From NCBI RefSeq assembly GCF_932526225.1, contig NC_064035.1:13460566-13524565 (forward strand): a stretch of 64,000 nt of DNA, read 5' to 3'. Both the position numbers and the translations under genes were made by a program. This stretch comes from Nematostella vectensis. Its lineage: Eukaryota > Cnidaria > Anthozoa > Actiniaria > Edwardsiidae. Position 1 is the stretch's first letter. Each line of letters starts with the position of its first letter. Below are positions 12,153-23,307 of the stretch, in pieces. The notes beneath the pieces were generated by a model, which saw nothing but the letters and a program-made list of their open reading frames with translations, had not been told where the DNA came from and did not search any database.

Positions 12153-13693
12153 TGATTGACAGGTCTGTTCACAGATGGTGATTGCAATGCTATTGGTACA
12201 ATGATGTCTATTCACCATGTCAATAGCGAGTAATAATGTTATCCGGGGAGCCACGGGATTTCGCAAGTGTAAAGATCGCTGTGACCAAAGAGTATAAAAA
12301 GGCACATGAGACAGCAAATGTTACCTTTTCCGGCGAGCACTCACCGTTGATTCAGGTAAGAAATCATCAACTATAAAATGCGGTGGCTTAGAGCTATTGA
12401 ATGATCGTCGTATAATTGCTTTCTAGTGGTTTCCAGCTATCGATTGATCGTCGTATATTGCTTTCTAGTGGTTTGAGCTATCGAGTGATCATTGTATACT
12501 TGCTTTCTAATTCCGCAGGTTTCTTCCAAGATGAAGGTTTTTCTCACCTTGTTGCTTGGCGCAAGCTTGGCCTCCCTCGGTACGTGTGCAATCATAAAAA
12601 AACCAACAATACTAAGGTAGAACAATAAAATTTCAAGCAAGGACAAAGGCACAAACCTATCCGATTCTGAGTATTCAATTATTCAGATTGGCAATCGTTC
12701 CAGAGCAGCAATGTTTTTACCCAAATAAGCGCTAATCATGGTGTGTGTTCTCTCCCAGGTCAAGGAATGTTGTTTGGGAGGGGCACGTTCCTCGTCAGCT
12801 CGCCCAGTGACTTCCTGTGTAAAACCATTCCGTTCTCGACTCCATTTGCGACGGATAGCGTGCACGTGCAAATCACTCTTCACATGGACGAACAATCGGG
12901 ACCAACTTACGAAGCAGCGGTTAACTGGGTAGAGCAAGTCTGCCGAGAGGGATTCACCACTTGCGTGTCCGCATCCGGTCCGATTTCTGGCAACCGGACA
13001 GTCACGGTCCAGTGGCTTGCATATACGAGTATCCCGGACAATAAAGGACTGCATTCGACTGTGTCCATCGATAGATGGACTGCTGGCACCAAATGCACAG
13101 CTGTTGACTTTGTAGCTATGAGTAAGGTATGATAACTGAAATTATTCGAGTAGGAGAGTGCGCATTGAATTAACCAGCCCTTCCACCTTTTTCACCTTCA
13201 AATGAGCAGAATTTTTAATATGTCCTATTTTCTTTCCGCTTTTAAAAAGAAATGCTCGTAGGGAAACGAAAAGTTACTTAAACGTTACCTATATTTATAA
13301 TCCTCTTATCTTGCAGTCCTTCCCGTCCGCACCGTATGTTTTCGTCACTGCTGTTCACGACTCCCAGCAAAAGAAACACGATAGCGCCATTGTCTGGGCC
13401 GAGGATGTCACTTCATTCGGCTTCCAAATTTGTCTTCGTGAGTTGAAAAACTACGACGGAGTACATGAATTTGTGAAAGCAGTAAGTTCAATGGAGAATC
13501 TGAGTAAGAAACCAAACAATCCCGTAAGGATCTTTGTATTCAGATGGTGGCCAAATAACGCGCTATAGGTTGAGCGAATGTACGTTGTGATACCTGTCTC
13601 TTTTTGTTAAGAGGTGATTGATAGGGGAGAGTAGGTCCAAGTTAGCAGAATGAATTAGCAATCTCGCTTTTTTTATCGAATTGTCATATTGGT
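12153..13693 (+). repeat. Right arm of the large inverted duplication
   Basis: Reverse complement of 1-1537. It includes the TATA box, 5' UTR exon and first three coding exons of the lectin gene. The homology visible in the window stops at 13693 only because the left arm reaches the window edge. Confidence 0.93.
12293..12300 (+). promoter_or_regulatory. TATA box of the right lectin gene
   Basis: TATAAAAA, followed about 55 bases later by a 5' UTR donor (ttcag|gtaag at 12356). The matching acceptor is ccgcag at 12518, just before the start codon. The arrangement is conserved in the inverted copy. Confidence 0.65.
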
Positions 13694-16600
13694 ATGTTTC
13701 TGTTAAGGCGTGGCTTGCCCTAGAGGAAGTCCCCACCGGATGGGACATCCCGTACGAGAGCGTAGTCACTCTACCAAACCTGAGTCCACCAAAATCTACT
13801 GAGCACTACAGTTACTGCCAAGTAAGAACAAAACTACGACAGCGAAACCCATGAGATATTTTTTTCTTTCTATTTTGCGGTGTCTTCAACAGTAATTAAT
13901 AAGAGGACATTTAACTTTGTTCCGCAAATTTTCAAGCTAAGTTTCTTGGAAAACGCTAAGAGCATCTAAATTTAAAAAATGCTATCGTGTCTCGATTTAC
14001 AGACGGTGAGCTTTGCCAAGCCGTTCTATCAGAAACCCGTGATGATCACAACTTCAAAGCATTACAGTGACCCCTCTGATCCGAAAGCCATCAACCCGAA
14101 AAATAACGCCATCACAGAATGGGTCGAGGTAGGACACTCATTCAAGTGTACATATAGATTTTCTTCTAAGTTAGTTTGTTTGAGAAAGATGCAATAGCTT
14201 TTATACGTATATTATAAAGAAATATCTATCGATCTCGACGGACACTAATTTCGGACCCAATGTTTTGAGTTTCCCACAGTAAGATTTAAAAAGGAGCCAT
14301 TTATTACAAATAACAATATTGCAATCTTCTTTACGTAATATTTATCCCGTTATTCATTAACGTTCCATAAGGACATTACCGTAAACAACTTCAAGGTCTG
14401 CATGAAAGATATTCAGCCATATGGAGGCCACCACGACCCCGTCTCGATCAGCTATCTAGCTGTAGGCTGTGAGTATATATTCCAAAGCGCTCCCGAGTAT
14501 TCGTAAACCTTAAACCGACGTGGAAAATCTTTTGGTCACATTTGTATCACACTTAATTTCCTTTCTTTATTATCAACTTTCTTTTGGAATGATGGATTAT
14601 CGAGCATATCCGACAATATTATTATTATAAGCACGTAGGAAATGGGACGACTCTTTTGGATACTAGCTTTACGTCGGGCAGGGAGGTTCTATTGGTCTAC
14701 TAATAACATTGTTATTAAAGACTTTAGTTCGCTGACGGATACTCATTTTCAGACCTGAATCCTTGTGAAAACATGCAATGCACCCACTACGCCACGTGTA
14801 AGGCTTATGGACCAAAGGACGCGCGCTGTGAATGCGCTGAATCCTGTCCTACCTACGACGATGAGCGGTGCGGTAGCGATGGCGTCACTTACAAAAACGA
14901 TTGCTTGTACAAAAAGTACATTTGCGAGACTCGTTTGAATGTGACTATTGTGCACCTTGGGGCTTGTCAACGTGAGTATCCAACTGACTTAGTAATTGTA
15001 CGTCTATATTTTAGACAAGTAGGAGCCAACGCTTTAATTCATTCATATTACCAATTCTAAAGTCTGGATGAAACCTTCAAGAAATCTTGTTCTAAACTTC
15101 TCCACGTCTTTCACATATAGAAATGGAATCTAATCCTCCTGGATAAATAGATACTATTCAGAACCTAACAAAACCCTCTGTCTCTTCTAACAATAATAAT
15201 ATTCCCACCCCCACCCTCTTGATGTCTCAAGTACCTATTTCGTCCCCAGACTTCATCCTGCACCGTGGCCGAGTCACCCTGGATCTCAGCACTTCAGACG
15301 TCAAATGCGGGCTTGTCACTTTCTCCCCGCAGAACTTTGCGAAAGACCGATTAGTGTACGTGCAAGCTTCTATCAATTACTACAACACCCCAGACCAGAC
15401 TTTCGTCCACGACGCCGCCGTAACCTGGGCAGAGAACATAAACATTTACAATTTCACCTTGTGCGGTCTAAAGGCCGGCCGCAATGACCGCGCGACCCCG
15501 GACAACGGCGCGACATACGTGGATTACATTGCTTACCAGGGGACCCCTGTGGGTGCTGTGGTGGGAGAAATTACTTTGGCTGAATGGTGGCAAGAGACCA
15601 AGTGTCAAGACGTTCCTCTACCAAGCGTAAGCTACTCTGTTGGATACTATCCTTTACTTATATCCTTACCATCAAAGCAACTTCTACGCCTCCATACTGT
15701 ATATTGTCAACAAAACAACACGTAGGTTAATGATAGTTCTTCTATTGCAGGACAAGTTCTCAACAACCCCTACTGTGCTTGTGACGTCAGAGCACATGGT
15801 AGTCGGCCAGAAGCATGACGCTGCCACCATCTGGGTGGAGAACCCGTCCAATACATCCATTACAGTCTGCCTCCGAGAAATGCAAAACTTCGATGGACTT
15901 CACAAAGACATCAACGTCGTACGAAGAACCGTTTTTACTTCGACGCAAAATGTCTTTAAAAAATGTCTTTGCCCCTTTTGTGCTTGCTTCGACTCTTTTT
16001 TTTCCCACTGGTTTATAGAAAGAAACAGTCGACACGAATAATTTTCGAAGAGAAAAGATCATGAACGAAGAAAAATGCGTCTGTCCCTCTATACCTTCCT
16101 CAAATTCGCCTGACCTCCCTGGTACAATTTTCCTTCCCCACGGGAAATCCTATTGACTGGTCTGACCACACCATTTCAACACTTTTACCCCATCGGAACG
16201 TCTTTACTAACTGGTTTCTTTCTTTTTGTCAAGAACTGGATAGCTGCATCTTCACTACCCGCAGAGATGAATAGCGAGCTGAAAACGCTGTTTTTCCCGA
16301 ATACGAACCTTCCCTTACCAGCCGATAACTTTGCGTACTGCCAGGTAAGGTCGCCTAACGATTATCTCTCTTGAATCTTGAATCTCCAAATCTGCGCATA
16401 TTTTCTTGTAGGATGTCGCGCTGTCAAACTACACCAGTGTCCCCAATGTCATCGTTTCGGCCGTCCATAAGCAGTCGTTTGGATCGACCCTTCCGGAATA
16501 CAACAGCATTTCAGTATGGGTGGAGGTATGTGTCATTGTGTGATAATCCAGGGGGGAGCACTGAACCGAAGGTGTGTGTCTGGAAGGGGGGGGATTGAGG

Positions 16601-17051
16601 ATTCGGTGACATTTTTATAAAACGTGTGGAGGTATAATGTTTAAGACTATTTCTCCTAAAATCTACATTGGAGAGAAGGACCCTGCTCACTCGGTGTACT
16701 CTGCTTCCACAATTTATTTTTCTCCAAGAATGCTCCATAAAGATAGTTCGCAACATGTTTCCTTTTTTTTTCTCAGTACATCACAATTTCCAAGTTTCGT
16801 GTCTGCATCAAGGAATTACACACACCCAATGGCTACGATTCGGTATTCGTATCAGCTATTGTGATGGGTATGTATTGATTTGTCTCGAGTCACGTGGTGC
16901 CAAGCCTCACCGAAAGATAAGAAATATCAGAAATATTGAGAAGGTTTTTTACACCTTAAACGGACGATGCTCATAAAGCATGCAAATAAATATTTGTATT
17001 TTTTACCTAGACAGCAGCCTTCTGACAATTTCAATTTTTTTTTCAGCTTGA
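12531..17051 (+). CDS. Secreted two-array H-type-lectin-like protein with a central Kazal domain
   Basis: Coding exons: 12531-12579, 12759-13126, 13317-13481, 13708-13821, 14003-14128, 14372-14468, 14753-14971, 15250-15626, 15751-~15918, 16234-16344, 16412-16525, 16777-16867, 17047-17051. The joined frame is 2004 nt (667 aa) with all phases agreeing. A signal peptide (MKVFLTLLLGASLASLG) leads two homologous arrays of beta-sandwich modules; the strands AIVWAEDV...FQICLREL, AITEWVE...FKVCMKDI, AATIWVE...VCLREM and SISVWVE...FRVCIKEL match H-type lectins. Between the arrays exon 14753-14971, flanked by phase 1, is a clear Kazal/follistatin-type module (CGSDGVTYKNDC). H-type lectins bind sugars such as GalNAc; the Kazal module suggests protease inhibition. 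A role in mucus or innate defence is inferred. The donor after 15918 is weak, and an AATAAA lies at 17115-17120. Confidence 0.82.
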
Positions 17052-18341
17052 AAGTCCGCAACACAGATATCTAATCATATATTAGAGATTATTATATTGT
17101 AAAATTTATAGTGAAATAAATTGTATTTGCGAATACATCGATTCTTGTCTTAAAAGGGTTTGGTTTGAGTAACATAGCTGTGAAAAGGAAGGAGAAGACG
17201 TCTTCTCGCTCTTATGTCTACTCTACTATGTCTGCCTTGATCCTCCTCGTTCTCGCGCCTGTGATCTAGACGCCATGGGTTTCCGAGTGGGGCTTCGTGA
17301 GTCGTGTGGTCACCTTAGGGGGGGAGGGTTATATGTTACCAGATCGCTTGTTATACAAGATATGCAGTAAACAAGTAGTTGTCAACAAATATTCACGGAT
17401 ACACTTTGTGTGTGTCCTGGACCCTCGGAAAATATCGTGTTAAATTTACTCTTGCGCTTTGAGAATCTACCAAAACCAGGCACGGTGAAGTAAATAATTT
17501 TAGTAGCATTGAGATGTGAAAATTCGTTCTGTACTAGACTGATTTCATGCTGAAACGTTTGGATGACAGTTTCCCTTATAAGCCATAGACATCTCAACCC
17601 AGCTCCATACCAGCCCATAGACACGTCGATTTGCCAAATTCAAAGTGTCGTCATTAACCGACAAGCCTCGAAGGCAATAGAAGCCAGAGGACGAGACTAG
17701 ACTGTTACGACTACAGTCAATTGAAGGTTGTCGTCAAACCGGCTTTGCGACTACACGACAACCTTTTGTCAATTGACTGTATATGGAAACCCGGCTTAAG
17801 CATGGACGACGACGAGGTCTGGGTCAAGAAGATCGAATAAAAATTATAGTCAAAGACAGAAAGAAATAAACTAAGGACATTATTTTTACAGAGAAGCTAA
17901 TGTAGTTAACAGTAGCAAACGTCCGTGTCCTCAATTGACCGTGAAAATTGAAGTTTTCACTCAGTGGTTTGGTTAAATTTATGAACGCACGAAGAACTCA
18001 TTTTCACGAGCTGCCATTAAATTCTGAATCAAATTCCATTGCTTACTGCGATCTTCGTCCACGTTGTCGTCGTTAGAAACATAACTGGAAGAACTGACAG
18101 CCTGAGAGTTCAAAATAGCAATTGAGAGTCTGAAATTTTAGGAGGTTTATATTCGATTGAATTGTACTTATCTTGTAAAGAGTCAACTGATATGTTCCTC
18201 TTTGGTCACCTAAAGAAATCGATTTACATAAAAAAAAAATTTAAAACTAAACTGTAGTTTAGTCAAATAGGCTTATGGATGCAAATCAAACCCAGAACAG
18301 ATATTTAATGGCTTAAAAGCACGAAAATTGGTGGGAAGGAA

Positions 18342-18492
18342 CAGCGGCGTAGCCAGGGGTGGGCCCAGGGCACCCCCTTCTAGCGAGCCAAAAATACAGT
18401 AAATGTATGAGACATTATCTAAAATACAGGAGAAAATGCCTTGAAAGGGCCTTTTGGGCCCCCTTCTGTTAAAAATCCTGGCTACGCCGCTG
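18342..18492. mobile_element. GGCGTAGCCAGG-type MITE
   Basis: About 150 bp with inverted ends CAGCGGCGTAGCCAGG and CCTGGCTACGCCGCTG. A second copy lies at 57856-57998 with the same internal words 'aaaatacagtaa.tgtatgagacattat'. Confidence 0.85.
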
Positions 18493-19038
18493 AGGAATAA
18501 TATCGAATTCCGGTCAAATCCATAAACACTCGATGGATCTCGCTACCCGAGAAGATAGCTAATCGTATATTGCCAAACCATCGGAACCCATGCCAGAAAT
18601 TCCTGTTGCATGCTATGCGTATATCCTTGGTACGACATAGGTATTCCGTTTCAAAATAGGTACCGCCTGAGATTAGATAGTGTGGTTTTTGAGCAGTGCA
18701 TATTATGCAGTCATTGAGTTTTATTTTTTACCCACGTTGATAAACTACCAATAATAACAGCATTAAAACAAAAACATGTTAACGAAACAAATAAATAACT
18801 TTTATCTGACTATTACTTTTATCTCTTGTGCAAATGTGCTTAAAATGAATGGTTTATTCCTTAAGTGGGCAAGACAAAAGCCCTTGTCTTTCGGCACGAA
18901 TAGAATAATGATTGATAGGGTATATATTAATGGTTCCAGACACCGTTGTGCTATATACGATCCTTGGAGTACAGTCCCAAGCTTAAAACGCTGATCTCAA
19001 TTCGAGGCAAACCGTCTGCAACCAGAGGGAACTTGGGA

Positions 19039-19108
19039 GTACGTCATGTAAGACCCCATGGTAAGTACGTGAGGGGAGTACCTGTTTATGCGGTCTTACA
19101 TGACGTAC
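19039..19108. repeat. Perfect 17 bp inverted repeat with 36 nt loop
   Basis: GTACGTCATGTAAGACC at 19039-19055 and its exact complement at 19092-19108. A near-direct repeat 'accccNtggtaag' accompanies the right sides of both arms, suggesting a small foldback element. Confidence 0.75.
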
Positions 19109-19146
19109 AAACCCCTTGGTAAGACTAGATTTTGCAATTGTTCCAG

Positions 19147-19239
19147 AGCAAGGCTGATGGGAAATCCATACCTCTTGTCCTTGCCGTTCTGTCTGGCATT
19201 CCTGTGGCTGGTCGTGATGTGAGTTTCAGTAGACCACAG
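19147..19239 (+). other. Orphan exon-like island
   Basis: An acceptor (gttccag) is followed by 31 open codons beginning SKADGKSIPLVLAVLSG and a donor-like cag|gtaacc. An internal gtgagt at 19219 is an alternative donor. No neighbouring exon joins it, and I do not recognise the peptide. It may be a gene relic or an exon of an unseen transcript. Confidence 0.25.
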
Positions 19240-19349
19240 GTAACCCGAATTATCGAAAGAGACCCCAAAAGAACTAGGGTCTAGGGCTAGGGTGTGAAAA
19301 TTCTACTTATTCTTTTGACTCCTAACTATTATTTCCAACAGCTTCGCTA

Positions 19350-20000
19350 TTAAGGTAATTCCCTTGAAATAGTTCTACAACCCAGAATTTTTTTAAACTT
19401 GGCATAAACAATATTGAAGGGCTTTCAAAAAATGTAATAAAGAAATGGGGGTACCGATCTCGTTTTCACAACAGAGGGGCGTAGAGATGACGCGTTTTTA
19501 CTGATCGCGCAAGGAAAAATCCCAACTCTTAGTTTTCAAAAAGAGTGTCTATAGTCTTTAGAAAATTATGTTCTGTTTGTCGAGCTGCCAAAATCCGATC
19601 TCCTAAACAATAACACGTAGTAGCTAATGTTCAAAACAAATAACATTTTTAGAGATCGCACTAAAAGACATTGTTTTCGCCACTATTCATACGGTAAAAA
19701 GCGCCATTTTGAAGTATTTTTACGGCTTTTAAGAGAAATAACAAAACTTCTACAACCCAACTTTTTTTCTTCTTTCAGTATATCATTTTTCCGTATATAT
19801 TTAACTATTTGAGCAAATAAAAAATGGGGGTAACCGACTTCGTTTTTCTGTCAAAGCGATTTTAAGTAAAAACGCGCGCCTTTTGCTGTGTTTTCTTGTA
19901 AAACTGTGGCGCGCGCACGCATACCGGAAAATTCGAACAAACAGCGCGCGCCACTATGCGCAGAAGTGGTGCGCAGTGCAATTCAAGGGAATTACCTTAA
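19350..20000. mobile_element. TTAA-flanked non-autonomous element, ~650 bp
   Basis: Starts TTAAGGTAATTCCCTTGAA and ends with the exact complement TTCAAGGGAATTACCTTAA. An internal block ('ttctacaaccca...aaatgggggtaNccgaNctcgttttt') occurs twice in tandem, so the element has an internal duplication. The TTAA ends recall piggyBac-type target sites, but no transposase is present. Confidence 0.75.
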
Positions 20001-20171
20001 GCTATCGTCTTTACGAGTCAAATAGATCATGTGTCAAAAGTGATGTATTCACCAATTATTGTTGTAGGTAGTTCCAGAAGGATTCTTAAATATGGTCGCT
20101 GCTGCCTCAATCCGAAGACCTTTCTTCCCCTTTTTATTTAATCACAGTTTCGTGCTAACCATCTCGTGTAA

Positions 20172-21288
20172 TCACGGTCTACCCGTCCTAATCATCATTT
20201 TCGTCTCCATCATAGAGTATGTGTAGTCTTTCCATGACTTCCAGATGACGCCGTCGGCAAAGTGTGCCGGATGTGAGCCGTTCCTGTACATCCCATTCAG
20301 ACTGGACTCGTGACAAGATTTGTGCCACCACGCACCCTTGAACTCTTGGGTGCAGCTCGAAGCCGCCCAGGCATCGTTATCCTGGTCGATGGTAGAGAAC
20401 ATGGCGCCATTGGAAAACGACAGCGAGTCCCCCGCTGTGCCGGCTGATCCAAGATAGAAAAATTCACAACAAGGAAAGTCACAAATCAACAATATTACCA
20501 GAATTCCAATGCGTCTGCAATTTCTGTTGAGATCAAATTCCAAAACATGCAGTGCGCATCTAATTTCGGCCAAAAATCTAGTATCTAAAATAAATAAGGA
20601 ATGGGCGTTATTCTGGTGCATAAGAACAGTACGTTATACAAAAACAAGTGCCCAGCGAAAGGCTTAGAAATTTTATGCAGAATTAAGAAATGAAAGCCTC
20701 GCGTTAGGTTGTTCTTACTTTCTTGTGGTGGGGAGAAGGGGGAGGGGGGGCGTGTGTGTTTGGGAGGGGGAGGGGGGCGTGTGAGGGCCGGGAGGGGTGT
20801 AGTTATAGTGGCGCGTATTTTTAATATTTTGCGCCAAAGGGTCACTAATTCGAGATTCGGCGCTGGTTGATTGGCGGCTGGTTGCTAAAAACGAGCATTG
20901 ACGCCGCACTGACCTGTGTAGATCCCCGAAGTGAGACGATACTTGATCGTTGCGTTACCCACGCTGAAGCCTTCGAACTGTGCGAAACGCTTCTCGCCAT
21001 CAGCTGCCGTCAGGTCCACCCTCAGCGTGACCGGTGAGCTCGTGAGACGATGGATCTTGTCCAAGCCGAGCCAGAACTCTCCGGACAGATTCCCGAACCC
21101 GTGCCGATAGTCACACCACTTCCGAATGAAGTTCTCTTTGCCGTCGAATCGTCGTTGGAGTATCGTCCAACCGCCCCCATCTGTGGATTGGTCACAGTAA
21201 ACCTCGAAAGGATCGCTCTGGTTGCCTGCATCTATTCGATATACTCCGTCATAGCAGTCGCCTTTATTAAAGAGCTCCAAACAGTTCT
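20172..21288 (-). CDS. Second fibrinogen C-terminal (FReD) cassette, distal; probable alternative 3' end
   Basis: Two exons, 21288-20914 and 20443-20172 (stop TGA), encode one complete fibrinogen-related domain: [47 protein letters not shown], then [19 protein letters not shown]. They are close paralogues of exons 24529-24143 and 23576-23308, with identical phases (1 in, 1 between). I find no signal peptide, linker exon or promoter in the 2 kb between this cassette and the stop of the proximal one. Splicing exon 25529-25473 directly to 21288 keeps the frame and would give a 492 aa ephrin-FReD protein. It could instead be an orphaned duplicate without its own 5' end. FReDs are secreted recognition domains (ficolin/angiopoietin type). 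Confidence 0.75.
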
Positions 21289-22017
21289 CTGAAAGGTCAG
21301 AACATATAGACAGTCAGCCCTCGATAGTTACTCTTCGCTTGTACAAGTAATATTATAGGAGTCGGGAGGCGCTGGGCTAACCATTTCTTTTTCAGAAATG
21401 GCTGTAGATCTAAAATAAATATTTTAATAAAGCTGATGCACAGATGTTTTTGTTGTTTCAGAGCCTTGAAAATGCACCTCGAAACAGGGAACCTGAGACT
21501 CAAGGGTACACAAGCAGACAAGGGTCTTTTAAAAAATCTATAAAGAATATGTAAAAAGGGTTCATAATTACGTCTCCGGGTATCGGTCCGACATATCCTC
21601 TCCGTCGTAGATGATTTTATTTTTAGAAAAGTAAACTCTTTTGCGCCGGGATGTACTTCATTAGGGAAGGAAAAACAAGGACCCGACACCCTCTAAAATT
21701 TCTCAAAATATTTCAGTTTTTTTTGAAAGCTTCTTTTTAACTTCTCCAGAGGTAGGCCCGCGGCAGGGCTACAACTAGAGGGATGGAAAACCCTTTTATT
21801 GAAAGTAAGGTATAAACAGGTAAAATCCTAAGAGAAAATTGTCCGCTAAATTGGTAAACGAACCGCCCCACCCCTCCGCTCGCTCAAATTTCTGGCTATG
21901 GGCCCTACTGTCCAATGCACAGAGACCTGAGGCACCCGAGATAACTCCAAATTCTTGCTATGCGACTGATACAGCCATAATAGGTACCGATAAGTGAAAG
22001 AAAGAAAACAAAAATAA

Positions 22018-22467
22018 AAATTGAGCCGGGAACCGGACAAATAAAGATTGAGCCGGGAACAGGACAAATAAAAATTGAGCCGGGAACCGGACAAATAAAA
22101 ATTGAGCCGGGAACCGGACAAATAAAAATTGAGCCGGGAACCGGACAAATAAAAATTGAGCCGGGAACCGGACAAATACAAATTGAAGCGGGAACCGGAA
22201 AATAAAAATTGAGCCGGGAACCGGAAAATAAAAACTGAGCCGGGAACCGGACAAATAAAAATTGAGCCGGGAACCGGACAAATAAAATTTGAGCCGGGAA
22301 CCCGACAAATAAAAATTAAGCCGGGAACCGGACAAATAAAAATTGAGCCGGGAACCGGACAAATAAAAATTGAGCCGGGAACCGGACAAATAAAAATTGA
22401 GCCGGGAACCGGACAAATAAAAATTGAGCCGGGGACCGGACATATAAAAATTGAGCCGGGAACCGGC
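22018..22467. repeat. 27 bp minisatellite, ~17 copies
   Basis: Unit 'attgagccgggaaccggac' plus 'aaataaaa', repeated with few changes. It lies between the two FReD cassettes. The long open frames it produces on the minus strand are a by-product of the period being a multiple of three. Confidence 0.92.
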
Positions 22468-23307
22468 ACATTCTTCAACTCCTCTTCCAGATTAGAGAAA
22501 TAGACAAAAAAATTTCCATTCTTCCAGACATTTTTTTAAAAGGCAGTATGGCAGCTAAAGCTTTACGGTTAGGCTGGAGATTCCATCACCATTCCGTCGC
22601 CAATTTACTGTATTTTCTAAAATATGTGTGGGTGATTCTGATGATACTGCTTTCAAGGGCAACAGCAACAAATAATTGAGATTCTCCGATTTCATTCGAA
22701 CGAAAAAGGAGAGCTTCACTAAAAATTAAATTATTCATTCATTTATTCATATTTTCGCTTACCTAGGTGTGCCTCAAAAAAGTGTGATGCCAAGGGTAGT
22801 TCCTAATAACGGCTAAGGCGTTTTAAGTACATCAACATAATTGTATTTCAAAAAGTAAGGCTGGAAAAGGCAATGTGTGATTCTGAAGTCGATCGTTAAA
22901 TTGTTGAAATCTTAATTTTTTAAATAATATTGAATGATACATGCTATAATAACTGTATTGAGAATTCTAAAAGAAAACACAGTTTGGACTAAACAATAGA
23001 GGCACAAGGGTTTCGACTTCCTGTTGGAAACATAATATAAAGCCAACCGATTCATCGCGAGCCAGCATTTGCTGATTGGAGGTGGTGAGGGACAGATACT
23101 GTGCAAAATGGAACAAAGTCCTGCGACGAAGAGACTGTCCTAAAGAAGAGGTTTTCTTGCCCCTCACCTCAACCGTAGCTGCGCGGGTATGACATTGGTA
23201 TGACCTAGTTACATTCTAGTTTGATACATTTCTTCATATTAAATTACAAAGTTATCAAATCAATCGAATCACATTTTTTTGCAGCTTGAAACACTTTTTA
23301 TGCTTGG

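Larger units (their letters stand above)
17052..20171. other. Intergenic region with small repeats and one exon-like island
   Basis: No gene is built from this stretch. It holds the 3' end of the lectin gene (AATAAA at 17115), a MITE (18342-18492), a perfect 17 bp inverted repeat (19039-19108), an orphan exon-like island (19147-19239) and a TTAA-flanked element (19350-20000), listed separately. Confidence 0.5.

Noticed and set aside
21846-22478. Two overlapping 160-210 codon frames with a nine-residue repeat
   Set aside because: By-product of the 27 bp minisatellite, with no splice partners and low-complexity sequence in both frames.
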